From Gammaproteobacteria bacterium (GTDB lineage Bacteria > Pseudomonadota > Gammaproteobacteria > Steroidobacterales > Woeseiaceae), in contig JAOTYE010000011.1 of the NCBI GenBank assembly GCA_029862045.1, forward strand, positions 61,076 to 125,075: a DNA stretch of 64,000 bases, given 5' to 3'. Below the pieces are notes generated by a model, which saw only the letters and a program-made list of their open reading frames with translations, was not told the DNA's origin and made no database searches. Of this stretch, positions 39,334-47,870 are shown one piece after another; the stretch's first letter is position 1, and the number at the start of each line of letters is the position of its first letter. A program made the position numbers and the translations under genes.

Positions 39334-40092
39334 CTAAATCCGGTAGCCAATGTGCAGTGCGACGATGCCACCCGCCAGGTTCTGGAAGCGGCAGCGCTCG
39401 AAGCCGGCGTCTTGCATCATGGCGAGCAATTCATCCTGATCGGGGTGCATGCGAATCGATTCAGCGAGGTACTGATAACTGTCTTCGTCGTTCGCGACGA
39501 TCTTGCCGATCAACGGCAAAACCTTAAAGGAATACAGGTCGTACGCAGGTTTGAGCGCCTTTACAGGCCGTGAAAACTCGAGAATCAGAGCTCTGCCGCC
39601 GGGCTTCAGGACACGATACATCGAGCGCAGGGCGGCATCCTTGTCGGTGACATTTCTGAGTCCGAACGCGATCGCAATACGATCGAAGCTGCTGTCGTCG
39701 AACGGCAGCTTTTCGGCGTCGACCTGTGCAATTGTCAGGTTGCCCGCAATACCGGCGTCAACCAGTCTTTGCCGCCCCTGCTCGAGCATCGCCGCGTTGA
39801 TATCAGCGAGGACGACGTGGCCTTTCGGCCCGACTTGACGTGCGAACTTGAGTGCCAGGTCGCCAGTGCCACCGGCGAGATCGAGGATAGTATGGCCAGG
39901 GCGGGCGGCGGCCTGATCGATCGTGTGTCGCTTCCACAGGCGGTGCATTCCGGCGGACATCAGATCGTTCATGATGTCGTAGCGCGTAGCGACGGAGTCG
40001 AACACACCTCTGACGTGGCCGGCCTTTTCGTCGACCGGCACGTTCTTATAGCCGAAATGCGTGGATTCGGCCGATGTGTCGGATTTGCTCAT
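39334..40092 (-). CDS. ubiE: Ubiquinone/menaquinone C-methyltransferase UbiE
   Basis: 252 residues. Motifs: [28 protein letters not shown], the SAM site [55 protein letters not shown] and the C-terminal [14 protein letters not shown]. It performs the C-methylation of the demethoxy-benzoquinol intermediate in quinone synthesis. It heads the ubiE-ubiJ-ubiB cluster and follows a DUF971 gene by 9 bases. Confidence 0.98.
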   Translation of the reverse strand: MSKSDTSAESTHFGYKNVPVDEKAGHVRGVFDSVATRYDIMNDLMSAGMHRLWKRHTIDQAAARPGHTILDLAGGTGDLALKFARQVGPKGHVVLADINAAMLEQGRQRLVDAGIAGNLTIAQVDAEKLPFDDSSFDRIAIAFGLRNVTDKDAALRSMYRVLKPGGRALILEFSRPVKALKPAYDLYSFKVLPLIGKIVANDEDSYQYLAESIRMHPDQDELLAMMQDAGFERCRFQNLAGGIVALHIGYRI

Positions 40093-40101
40093 GACTTGTT
40101 G

Positions 40102-40464
40102 TTATTCGGGCTTTTCGCGAGCATACCCTGCTGCCGCGAGACGGTCGAGGTAGCGCCGCCAGTTTGCTTCCATGTCGCGGCCCAGTTGGTGCAGATAGGT
40201 CCACGAGTACAGCCCGGTATTGTGGCCGTCGTCGAACACGAGGCGCACAGCATAATGGCCAACGGGGTCGATCGCGGTAATTGTGACGTTTTCCTTGCCA
40301 GTCTGCAGAGTCTCCTGCCCTGGGCCGTGGCCCATCACTTCAGCGCTCGGGGAGTGGACCCGGAGATATTCGAACGAGAAACTGAACTCCGATCCATCAT
40401 CAAAAGCGACGACGAGCACCCTCGAATTCTTACGCAATCTAATTTCGGTCGGAGTAATTTTCAT
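40102..40464 (-). CDS. DUF971 domain protein
   Basis: 120 residues covering a single DUF971 (gamma-butyrobetaine hydroxylase N-terminal-like) domain: TPTEIRLRKNSRVLVVAFDDGSEFSFSFEYLRVHSPSAEV, then ITAIDPVGHYAVRLVFDDGHNTGLYSWTYLHQLG. In related proteins this fold can bind zinc or iron-sulfur, but no cysteines occur here. It regularly sits between hslU and ubiE in gammaproteobacteria. Function unknown. A hairpin repeat copy separates it from hslU. Confidence 0.85.
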   Translation of the reverse strand: MKITPTEIRLRKNSRVLVVAFDDGSEFSFSFEYLRVHSPSAEVMGHGPGQETLQTGKENVTITAIDPVGHYAVRLVFDDGHNTGLYSWTYLHQLGRDMEANWRRYLDRLAAAGYAREKPE

Positions 40465-40472
40465 AGCGAGAT

Positions 40473-40553
40473 GCCTACGCGTCGGGAGCTACTCATCTTC
40501 ATGGCTCGCTGCGCTGCGCTTTACTTCCGATGAGCAGCTCCCGACGCGCAGGC
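40473..40553. repeat. Dispersed hairpin repeat, copy C (near-perfect arms)
   Basis: Arms of 25 bases (GCCTACGCGTCGGG... and its partner ...CCCGACGCGCAGGC) match at 23 positions and flank the conserved core at 40498-40528, here read on the minus strand. It lies between hslU and DUF971, inside an otherwise tight same-strand gene run, so any transcript passing through would carry this structure. Confidence 0.9.
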
Positions 40554-40563
40554 CAAAGTGCCC

Positions 40564-41904
40564 CTACAGAATATATCGGCTCAAGTCTTCGTCCCTGGAC
40601 AATTCGGATAAATGCTCGTCGACATAACCGGCGTTGATTTGAAGGTGCGAGCCACCTTTGTCCGAAGCTTCGAACGAAACCGTTTCGAGCAGGCGCTCCA
40701 TTACCGTATGGAGGCGGCGAGCGCCGATGTTTTCGGTGTTCTCGTTCACCTGAAACGCGACTTCAGCGAGTCGCCTGACGCCGCTTTCGGCGAATTCGAG
40801 AGCGACGTCCTCGGTCTCAAGCAACGCCATGTACTGTGCTGTTAACGAGGCATCCGGCTCGGTCAGAATTCTGACGAAGTCGTCGGTGGTTAGTGACTTG
40901 AGTTCGACCCGAATCGGGAAGCGACCCTGTAGTTCCGGAATCAGATCCGAAGGCTTGGCAACATGGAACGCGCCTGATGCGATGAACAGAATGTGGTCCG
41001 TTCGCACCATGCCGTACTTGGTATTAACGGTCGACCCTTCAACGATCGGCAACAGGTCCCGCTGCACGCCTTCGCGGGATACGTCGGCGCCGTGGGTCCC
41101 CGAGCTCTTCGCCACCTTGTCGAGCTCATCGAGAAACACGATGCCGTGTTGTTCGACAGCCTCGAGCGCCTGCGCTTTGAGTTCTTCTTCGTCGAGCATC
41201 TTCGCCGCTTCTTCGTCGGTCAGCTGCTTCAATGCATCTTTGACTTTGACCTTACGCGTCGTGCGACGATTGCCACCGAGATTCTGGAACATGCCCTGCA
41301 GCTGGCTCGTCATTTCTTCCATGCCCGGCGGCGCCATGATCTCGATGCCGACAGGCATTGCATTGATCTCAATCTCGATTTCCTTGCCGTCGAGTTTGCC
41401 CTCACGCAGCATCTTGCGAAACTTCTGTCTCGTTTCGCTGCCTTCAGTTGCAGGCTCCGCATCCGGCGTAAAGCCGAGCGCCTGTTTTGGCGGCGGAAGT
41501 AATGCATCAAGCACGCGTTCTTCGGCAGCGTCCTCGGCACGATGACGGACCTTCGACATTCCATCTTCGCGGATCATCTTGACCGAAATATCCATCAGGT
41601 CGCGGATGATGCTATCCACCTCACGGCCGACATAACCGACCTCGGTGAACTTGGTTGCCTCGATCTTGATAAACGGCGCCTTGGCGAGCCTCGCGAGCCG
41701 CCTGGAAATCTCGGTCTTGCCGACGCCGGTCGGTCCGATCATCAGAATATTCTTGGGCGTAATCTCGCTACGCAGCGGCTCGTCGACCTGTACCCGGCGC
41801 CAGCGATTGCGCAGTGCGATCGCAACGGCACGCTTGGCCTCGTCCTGGCCGACGATGTGCTTGTCCAGTTCCTGGACGATTTCTCTGGGGGTCATCTGTG
41901 ACAT
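40564..41904 (-). CDS. hslU: ATP-dependent protease ATPase subunit HslU
   Basis: 446 residues. Walker [18 protein letters not shown], pore-loop region [18 protein letters not shown], the intermediate I-domain (about 110-240, charged and helical), Walker [13 protein letters not shown], and the C-terminal [14 protein letters not shown] that docks into HslV. It unfolds substrates for the HslV peptidase. It starts 3 bases after hslV ends. Heat-shock control via rpoH (22952-23818) is expected. Confidence 0.98.
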   Translation of the reverse strand: MSQMTPREIVQELDKHIVGQDEAKRAVAIALRNRWRRVQVDEPLRSEITPKNILMIGPTGVGKTEISRRLARLAKAPFIKIEATKFTEVGYVGREVDSIIRDLMDISVKMIREDGMSKVRHRAEDAAEERVLDALLPPPKQALGFTPDAEPATEGSETRQKFRKMLREGKLDGKEIEIEINAMPVGIEIMAPPGMEEMTSQLQGMFQNLGGNRRTTRKVKVKDALKQLTDEEAAKMLDEEELKAQALEAVEQHGIVFLDELDKVAKSSGTHGADVSREGVQRDLLPIVEGSTVNTKYGMVRTDHILFIASGAFHVAKPSDLIPELQGRFPIRVELKSLTTDDFVRILTEPDASLTAQYMALLETEDVALEFAESGVRRLAEVAFQVNENTENIGARRLHTVMERLLETVSFEASDKGGSHLQINAGYVDEHLSELSRDEDLSRYIL

Positions 41905-41907
41905 GGT

Positions 41908-42447
41908 TTACTTCGCTGACAACTCTTCAATAACGATATTCTGATTGGTATAGACGCAGATTTCGCCGGCAATACGCAAGGCCTTGTCGACAATCTCTGC
42001 CGCATCGAGATCCGTGTTCTGCAGTAGTGCAAGCGCGGCGGCCTGCGCAAAGGGACCACCGGAGCCGATGGCCATCAGATCATGTTCAGGCTCAATGACG
42101 TCGCCATTGCCTGAGATGATGAACGAACTCCCTTCATCCGCAACACACAACAGGGCCTCGAGCCGTCTCAGGCGACGGTCGGTGCGCCAGTCTTTGGCGA
42201 GTTCGATCGCGGCGCGGGTCAGGTTGCCGTATTGCTCAAGCTTGCTTTCGAACAACTCGAACAGCGTGAAAGCGTCCGCAGTACCACCGGCAAAACCCGC
42301 GATCACGCGGCCCTCGGCCAATTGCCGCACTTTGCGGGCGTTACCTTTCATCACCGTGTTGCCCACGCTGACCTGACCGTCGCCGCCGATAGCGACCTTG
42401 CCATTGCGGCGTACCGAGACAATCGTTGTCCCTCGAAACTGTTCCAT
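41908..42447 (-). CDS. hslV: ATP-dependent protease peptidase subunit HslV
   Basis: 179 residues. The catalytic N-terminal Thr follows a short propeptide (MEQFRG, then [21 protein letters not shown]). [26 protein letters not shown] and [14 protein letters not shown] are further family blocks. It forms the double-hexamer proteolytic chamber of HslUV. A possible sigma-32 promoter lies about 60-90 bases upstream, inside the end of xerC. Confidence 0.98.
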   Translation of the reverse strand: MEQFRGTTIVSVRRNGKVAIGGDGQVSVGNTVMKGNARKVRQLAEGRVIAGFAGGTADAFTLFELFESKLEQYGNLTRAAIELAKDWRTDRRLRRLEALLCVADEGSSFIISGNGDVIEPEHDLMAIGSGGPFAQAAALALLQNTDLDAAEIVDKALRIAGEICVYTNQNIVIEELSAK

Positions 42448-42472
42448 GGTCCTTTACCTGGGTTAGGCGCGG

Positions 42473-43387
42473 TCAGGCTTTGTCTTTTGATTTCGCCCGC
42501 GCGCGAGGATGGGTCTTGTCGTATATCTGGGCAAGATGCTGGAAGTCAAGGTGAGTATAGACCTGGGTCGTCGAGATATTGGCATGACCGAGCAGTTCCT
42601 GAACGCCACGCAGGTCGTGACTCGACTCAAGCAGGTGTGTGGCAAAGGAGTGCCGAAACAGGTGTGGGAATACGTTCACGTCGATTCCCTGGCGCCGGGC
42701 CCAGTGGGACACGCGGGCCTGGACGGAACGCCGGCTCAGGCGTGTGCCGCGATTGCTGACAAAAAGAGCTTTTTCATCGGCCGCGGCCAACTGACCGCGC
42801 GATGTATGCCACTTCGCGAGGGCCTGCAGGGCGTGCTTGCCGACCGGCACAATGCGGTCCTTGTTGCCCTTGCCCGTCACGCGCACCGTCGCGTCCTGCA
42901 CGTCCACGTCGCCACAGTCGAGGTCGGTCAGCTCGGCCAGTCGAAGGCCCGACGAGTACAGCAGTTCGAGGATTGCACGATCGCGATTGACGATCGGCGC
43001 GTTGCCGGGAATATCGAGCAGGCGGGCCATGCGATCGGCATCGAGATTGGCGGGCAGGCGCTTGCCTGACTTTGGCGCGGATACTGACACCACCGGGTTG
43101 GTTTTTACGTGTTTCTCACGCAGCAGGTAGCGAAAAAACGTCCGTGTGGCGGATAGTTGCCGCTGAATGCTTCTGGCTGAGAGTCCACGCCGGTAACTCG
43201 TCGCGGCGAAGGCGCGAATGTGTTCGCTGTCGATGTCGGCCCAGCGATTGATATCGTTCGTGCTGCAAAAAGCGACCAACGCATCGAGATCGCGGCGGTA
43301 GTGCTTGCACGTCAGAGCGGATAGCCGGCGCTCGTATTCGAGGTGGCGAATAAACGTCCCGATCCAGTCCTTCTCAGTGTCGTCCAC
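42473..43387 (-). CDS. xerC: Tyrosine recombinase XerC
   Basis: 304 residues. The N-terminal SAM-like DNA-binding domain includes YERRLSALTCKHYRRDLDAL and the C-terminal catalytic domain is complete: Arg in SSGLRLAEL, Lys in the beta-hairpin (VTGKGNKDR), HLFRHSFATHLLE, LGHANISTTQVYTHLDF with the nucleophilic Tyr. With XerD it resolves chromosome dimers at dif. It follows DUF484, the usual partner order after dapF. Confidence 0.96.
   Translation of the reverse strand: MDDTEKDWIGTFIRHLEYERRLSALTCKHYRRDLDALVAFCSTNDINRWADIDSEHIRAFAATSYRRGLSARSIQRQLSATRTFFRYLLREKHVKTNPVVSVSAPKSGKRLPANLDADRMARLLDIPGNAPIVNRDRAILELLYSSGLRLAELTDLDCGDVDVQDATVRVTGKGNKDRIVPVGKHALQALAKWHTSRGQLAAADEKALFVSNRGTRLSRRSVQARVSHWARRQGIDVNVFPHLFRHSFATHLLESSHDLRGVQELLGHANISTTQVYTHLDFQHLAQIYDKTHPRARAKSKDKA
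42507..42535 (-). promoter_or_regulatory. Possible sigma-32 promoter for hslVU
   Basis: On the minus strand, CTTGCCC (42535-42529) and CCCATCC (42513-42507) are 15 bases apart. The sigma-32 consensus is CTTGAAA, 11-16 bases, CCCCATNT. It would start transcription about 50-60 bases before the hslV ATG. The -35 box deviates at two positions, so this is tentative. Confidence 0.35.
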
Positions 43388-43417
43388 CGGACGGGCTCCC
43401 GTTATTCCAAACCAATC

Positions 43418-44122
43418 TCAGTAACGCTTCAGGGCTCCCGCGACCAGATCGCCGACGCGCGCGAGATAATCAATGCTCATGCCCGGGTGAAAGCGGTCGG
43501 CGTCGGCGCTGCCGATCGCGAGAAAGCCGATTTGCGCCTTGTCACCAAGCGGCACCAGCGCCACCGAACCAATCTCCTCGGCGTCCTCGTGAAACAGAAA
43601 AGCTCGTTGCGAATCGCGTACCTGACCGCAGCGCGGGCCGTTGCCTTTTAGAAAAGTATCGAACGGTCCAAGCGTCTCGTCGTCGCGCTCGATCACACGG
43701 AAAAAACGCCCGCTATGGATATCGCCGAATAGCGATGCATCGCCAAATAACACGAGAATGGCATGATCGGCACCAAAACCACTGCGCATTGCTTCCTCGA
43801 TAGCGGCAACGCACCCTTGCAAGTTGCGAGCCGCAAGCAATTGCAACGTTAATTCGTGGATCTTTGATGAGAGCACATCGTTGGCGCGGGCGACCCCGAT
43901 CAGTTCCTTGAGCTGGCGCTCGAGGCCCAGTTCTCTTTGCCTGAGCATCGAGATCTGACGCTCAACGAGAGATACGGCCCCGCCGGCGCCGTGCGGCAGT
44001 TCGAGCTGGCCGAGCAACGCGCCGTGACGTTCAAAAAAGTCGGGATTGGCTTCGAGGTAGTCCTGAACGGCTTGCTCGGATACCTCTTCTGCGATGAATT
44101 CCGGCTTGCGTTGTGTGCTCAT
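43418..44122 (-). CDS. DUF484 family protein (GAF-like)
   Basis: 234 residues. The DUF484 start is clear: AVQDYLEANPDFFERHGALLGQLELPHGAGGAVSLVERQISMLRQRELGLERQLKELIGVARAND. A GAF-like domain follows (about 90-230), ending SIDYLARVGDLVAGAL. The family is constantly found between dapF and xerC, and its function is unknown. Its start overlaps the dapF stop by 4 bases. Confidence 0.93.
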   Translation of the reverse strand: MSTQRKPEFIAEEVSEQAVQDYLEANPDFFERHGALLGQLELPHGAGGAVSLVERQISMLRQRELGLERQLKELIGVARANDVLSSKIHELTLQLLAARNLQGCVAAIEEAMRSGFGADHAILVLFGDASLFGDIHSGRFFRVIERDDETLGPFDTFLKGNGPRCGQVRDSQRAFLFHEDAEEIGSVALVPLGDKAQIGFLAIGSADADRFHPGMSIDYLARVGDLVAGALKRY

Positions 44123-44949
44123 AGATCAATTGTTCCTTCACTAATCAGTTCGGCATTGCCGGTGAGCCATACAGGTTCGGTGCCGCCGAGCCAGCTTACC
44201 ACGAGTTGTCCCCCCGGCAGCTGCACAGCGACCTCATCGTCCAGCAGACCAAGCCGTTGGCCCGCAACGACTGCGGCGCAGGCACCCGTGCCACAGGCAA
44301 GTGTTTCTCCGACGCCGCGCTCGTGTACGCGAAGATCGATATTCTCCCGATCGCGAACCCGCATGAAACCGACGTTCGTAGCCGCCGGGAAACGCTGATG
44401 GCGTTCGATTGCCGGGCCAAGAACCGCGACATCAGCCGCTGCGGCGTCATCGACCTCAAGTACGCAATGCGGATTGCCGATCGCGAGGACGGATACAAGG
44501 AGTAACCGGCCAGCCACATCGAGCTCGTAGCGATCCACCCGTGTGTCCGCAACGAACGGCACACGCGCGGGGTCAAATTCAGGTGGTCCCATGCTCACGG
44601 CGACACGCCGGTCGTTGAGCACGATCGCAGTAACCAGACCGGCCGGGCTTTCGAGCGTAAATGTCCGTTCCGTATCACTTTCCTGCGCCAGCATCCATGC
44701 TATGCAACGGACGCCATTGCCGCATTGCTCGACTTCGGAGCCGTCGGTATTGAAGACGCGGTAACTTGCGGCGGTATCGTCAGCGTGTGCCGGTCCGACC
44801 CACATCAACTGATCGAATCCTGGTCCGGTATCGTCGTTACCGAGCCGACGCAACTCGGTTGGCGAGGGCGGCGGCAGGTTCTGATCGCGCTGATCGACGA
44901 CGACGATGCGATTGCCGGCGCCCTGCATCTTCAGGAATGGGAGTTGCAT
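44119..44949 (-). CDS. dapF: Diaminopimelate epimerase
   Basis: 276 residues. Both catalytic Cys regions are present (EVEQCGNGVRCIAWM and ACGTGACAAVVAG), as are FNTDGSE and AIGNPHCVLEV. It interconverts LL- and meso-diaminopimelate for lysine and peptidoglycan. The usual N-terminal GNDF motif reads GNRI here (KMQGAGNRIVVVDQRD). The Asn that contacts substrate is kept but the neighbouring Asp is Arg. It is the first gene of the minus-strand run dapF-DUF484-xerC-hslV-hslU. Confidence 0.95.
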   Translation of the reverse strand: MQLPFLKMQGAGNRIVVVDQRDQNLPPPSPTELRRLGNDDTGPGFDQLMWVGPAHADDTAASYRVFNTDGSEVEQCGNGVRCIAWMLAQESDTERTFTLESPAGLVTAIVLNDRRVAVSMGPPEFDPARVPFVADTRVDRYELDVAGRLLLVSVLAIGNPHCVLEVDDAAAADVAVLGPAIERHQRFPAATNVGFMRVRDRENIDLRVHERGVGETLACGTGACAAVVAGQRLGLLDDEVAVQLPGGQLVVSWLGGTEPVWLTGNAELISEGTIDL

Positions 44950-45071
44950 ATGCGGAGTCTGTTCGTTGCAAAAAACGTCATCGTACTCTTGCGAAATAAC
45001 CGGATGGACATTTCATGTCGGCGGCTGTAGTTTACATAAAATTCTGAAAACATCGCCCTTGAGGAGAGGTC

Positions 45072-45710
45072 ATGCGGCATATAATGGTATTGAACGCGAA
45101 GGGTGGCTGTGGAAAAAGCACACTCGCGACCAACATCGCATCTTATTTCGCTAGTGAAGGCGCAAGCGTCGCCCTGGCCGATTACGATCCACAACGCTCG
45201 AGTCTCGACTGGATTGATCGGCGCCCCGAGAACCGACCGAAGATAGCCGCTGTTGCGGCGTATAAAGACGGTCTTAGGCGCGTACCGCGTGGTGCCGACA
45301 TCGTTGTCAGCGACGCGCCGGCACGCTCGCACGGCAAGGAGTTGGTAGATCTCGTTAAGCACGCCGAAACGGTCGTCGTGCCAGTGCTGCCGTCGACGAT
45401 CGATATCCAGGCAACGACGACGTTCCTGAAAGAACTGCAGGGCCTCGGCAAGGTGCAGCGCAAGCAGGCCAAGGTCGGTGCGCTTGCCAATCGCGTTAGA
45501 GACAATACCTTGATATTCGACGATCTGGACGAGTACCTGACGAAGGCGCGCGTGCCATATATCGCAGCACTTCGCGAAGCCCAGAACTACGTACGTGCCT
45601 ACACGCGCGGCCTGGGTATTTTCGAACTGCCCGAATATCTCGCCTGGCCCGATTGGGACGAGTGGGCGCCGCTGACAGCATGGCTGCGGAGCGTACGTAG
45701 CCAACCGTAG
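45072..45710 (+). CDS. Orphan ParA family ATPase
   Basis: 212 residues. It has the deviant Walker A of the ParA/MinD class (NAKGGCGKSTLATNIA), Walker A' region ALADYDPQRSSLDW, and Walker B-like DIVVSDAPA. No ParB or centromere-like repeats are nearby, so it is not an obvious chromosome or plasmid partition locus. Such orphan ParAs can position other cargo at the membrane or nucleoid. ATG 45072 follows GAGGAGAGG. An internal ATG at 45084 is less likely. Confidence 0.85.
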   Translation: MRHIMVLNAKGGCGKSTLATNIASYFASEGASVALADYDPQRSSLDWIDRRPENRPKIAAVAAYKDGLRRVPRGADIVVSDAPARSHGKELVDLVKHAETVVVPVLPSTIDIQATTTFLKELQGLGKVQRKQAKVGALANRVRDNTLIFDDLDEYLTKARVPYIAALREAQNYVRAYTRGLGIFELPEYLAWPDWDEWAPLTAWLRSVRSQP

Positions 45711-45717
45711 CTAAGAG

Positions 45718-45798
45718 GGCCGCGCCCCGGCTGTTGCTCACCTTCATGGCTCGCTGCGCTGCGCTTTACTTCCGGTGAGCAACATCCCGCCCGCGGCC
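45718..45798. repeat. Dispersed hairpin repeat, copy D
   Basis: Arms with GGCCGCG and GTTGCTCACC, answered by GGTGAGCAAC and CGCGGCC, flank the conserved core at 45743-45773 (minus-strand orientation, identical to copies A and C). It fills the gap between the convergent ParA-like and epimerase genes. Confidence 0.9.
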
Positions 45799-45804
45799 GC
45801 CAGG

Positions 45805-46671
45805 TTATGAGCGTTCTTCGGCTATGCTGGCGCGGATTCCGTCCTCGGCGTTCGCGTATCGAAGATTAACGCCCAGAACGTCCCGCATCTTTGCCGTGCT
45901 GACGCGGCGCGACTCTTTAAGAAACGACAACCGCATCGGCGAGAACTCGCGCTCGGCTGCCGCCATGCTGATTGTCGGCGGCGGAGCCAGATTACTCTGG
46001 CGGGCCACCTCGTTCGTAAACCAGGTTGAGGAGCGATGATCTCCGTCACCGACGTTAACAATTCCAGCTGGCGCGTCATTCGAAATTGCTGCCTCGCAGC
46101 AACGCACGAGGTCATCGACATGAATGCGGTTGCCCGGACCGACGTCTTGTTCCGCGATTACCGCCGCAGCTTCGCGAATGCGCCTGATCCCCAGACGCTC
46201 CGGCCCATAGATGCCGGGGACTCGCAGAACCACGAACTCTGAGTCATGCCGCGTGCACCAGGCCCGCAGCAATTCTTCAGCAGCGACGCGCCGTCTGGCC
46301 CGGTCATTCTCAGGATTCACAGGCGTTTCTTCATTGACGGATTCGCCGTCGTGATTGCCGTACACACCAGTCGTGCTGATGTAGACGAATCGCTGCGGCA
46401 CCGGCATCAACCGTTCCAGTAATCGTTCCAGCCGAACGTCCGTTTCGAAGTCTGATGACGGCGGCACCGTGTACAGAACGGAATAGTGATCGGGCAACGA
46501 CAGCGGCAGCGGAACATCGTCGTCGAGATCAAATACCGCTGTCTGCTGTAGAGGTGATATCGGAGAGCGACTTAGCCCTACGGCTGACGGCAGTTGAGCG
46601 ATAAACCGACGCCCGACATAGCCGGTACCGACGACCAGCACAGCATCGTCGTCAATCTTCACTGGGGTCAT
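45805..46671 (-). CDS. NAD(P)-dependent epimerase/reductase-like protein (SDR, YeeZ-like)
   Basis: 288 residues. The Rossmann start is unusual in sequence (AVLVVGTGYVGRRFIAQLP) but keeps GxGxxG. Extended-SDR features follow: YISTTGVYGNHDGE (YxxxK-type Tyr region, with Lys apparently replaced), PGIYGPERLGIRRI, RIHVDDLVRCCEAAI and GIVNVGDGD. It resembles YeeZ-type proteins. Substrate unknown and catalysis uncertain. Its ATG overlaps the hemY stop by 4 bases, so it is the tail of the hem operon. Confidence 0.75.
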   Translation of the reverse strand: MTPVKIDDDAVLVVGTGYVGRRFIAQLPSAVGLSRSPISPLQQTAVFDLDDDVPLPLSLPDHYSVLYTVPPSSDFETDVRLERLLERLMPVPQRFVYISTTGVYGNHDGESVNEETPVNPENDRARRRVAAEELLRAWCTRHDSEFVVLRVPGIYGPERLGIRRIREAAAVIAEQDVGPGNRIHVDDLVRCCEAAISNDAPAGIVNVGDGDHRSSTWFTNEVARQSNLAPPPTISMAAAEREFSPMRLSFLKESRRVSTAKMRDVLGVNLRYANAEDGIRASIAEERS

Positions 46672-47870
46672 GCCTTGTCAGGCTCGAGGTGCGGAATGGC
46701 TGGCAACGGGCTTTTGGCGACCATGCCGAGTCCTTCGCGATAGGCGTCGGCGGCCGCATCTGTCTCACCGAGTTGCGTCAACAAGCGTCCGAATTCCTGG
46801 AAGGCTTCCGGCGTTGGTCGCAGGCTGATTACGGTTTCGAGGTAACTGCGGGCCTTGCCCCACAACTCATTGCGCAGGCAAAGCCGGGCCGCCGCGAGCA
46901 GCAGGTCGGCATCATCGCCGTGCTTGGCGAGCCAGCCCTCGGCGCGCTTCAATTGCTTTGATGGGTCTGGTCCTTCGACGAGACCAAACAGTCGCACCAG
47001 GGGCGCGCGCCATTTAGCCTTCAGCGCGGCTGCCAGATCCTTCTCTGCCTTTTCATGCAGGCCGGTGCGCATCAGGTTCATGTAGTACGCATCGAGCAAG
47101 GACGTATCGTCGCGAAGACGTTTTGCCACGCTTTTCCACTCGGCGATGACGGTCTCGCCATCCGCGGCGTGTTCGAAACGCTCGCTGTGTACTCGAATTG
47201 TCCACTCGTCGAGCGTTTCCTGCTTGACCCGTCCCTGTTTGCGAAGGCGCGGCAAAATCTCGGTGAGGTTCGGCCAATCCTCGAGCCGAAAATACAAACG
47301 ACCCAACAAGGCAAGTGCATGACTGTGGTCTCGTGAATTTTCCTCGATACGCCGCAGTGTCGCGAGCGCTTGCTCATACTGTTCACGGTCGAGTTGCAGC
47401 TCGGCCTGCGTTAGCAATACGGCGTTGGCTGCCTCGGGCGTATGCTCGTACGCAAGTTTGAGCCACTCATCACGCCGTTCATCCTTGCCCTGCAAATGTG
47501 CTGCCCGTGCAGCCTGCAGGTAATTGAACAGCGGTGCGTCGCTCGTACCCGCAGCCCGCGCAAGCAGTTTTTCACCGCGCGCGAAATTGCCTTCGGCGAC
47601 TTCAATCATGCCGCGTGTCAGTTTTTGGCCGGCACGGCCGGCACGATAACGACCCGCTGCTTCACCAAAACGGCGCGGTGCCTGCACGATTCGGCGGACA
47701 AGCCAGACCGTAATAACCAGCAGTACCGCTATGCTGAGGAGGACGGGCACGGACATTTCGATCAGGTAACCGCGAAAGTTAATCGCGACATAGCCCGGAT
47801 CGCCGAGCAAGAAATGCGCGGCGATGGCGCTCAGAATCAGCGCAACAACGACGATAGCGCCGAGTTTCAT
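46668..47870 (-). CDS. hemY: Heme biosynthesis-associated TPR protein HemY
   Basis: 400 residues. Two N-terminal membrane helices (LGAIVVVALILSAIAAHFL and MSVPVLLSIAVLLVITVWLV) are followed by TPR-like helical repeats through to the C-terminus (for example EQYEQALATLRRIEENSRDHSHALALLGRLYFRLEDW). It belongs to the enterobacterial or pseudomonad HemY family, not protoporphyrinogen oxidase. The role is linked to heme synthesis by operon position, and the biochemistry is unknown. It starts within the last codon of hemX. Confidence 0.93.
   Translation of the reverse strand: MKLGAIVVVALILSAIAAHFLLGDPGYVAINFRGYLIEMSVPVLLSIAVLLVITVWLVRRIVQAPRRFGEAAGRYRAGRAGQKLTRGMIEVAEGNFARGEKLLARAAGTSDAPLFNYLQAARAAHLQGKDERRDEWLKLAYEHTPEAANAVLLTQAELQLDREQYEQALATLRRIEENSRDHSHALALLGRLYFRLEDWPNLTEILPRLRKQGRVKQETLDEWTIRVHSERFEHAADGETVIAEWKSVAKRLRDDTSLLDAYYMNLMRTGLHEKAEKDLAAALKAKWRAPLVRLFGLVEGPDPSKQLKRAEGWLAKHGDDADLLLAAARLCLRNELWGKARSYLETVISLRPTPEAFQEFGRLLTQLGETDAAADAYREGLGMVAKSPLPAIPHLEPDKA

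Noticed and set aside
10064..45798. The four hairpins as integron attC sites
   Set aside because: attC sites conserve the outer R'' and R' ends and vary in the middle. Here the middle is conserved and the ends vary, with no GTTRRRY sites and no integron integrase.
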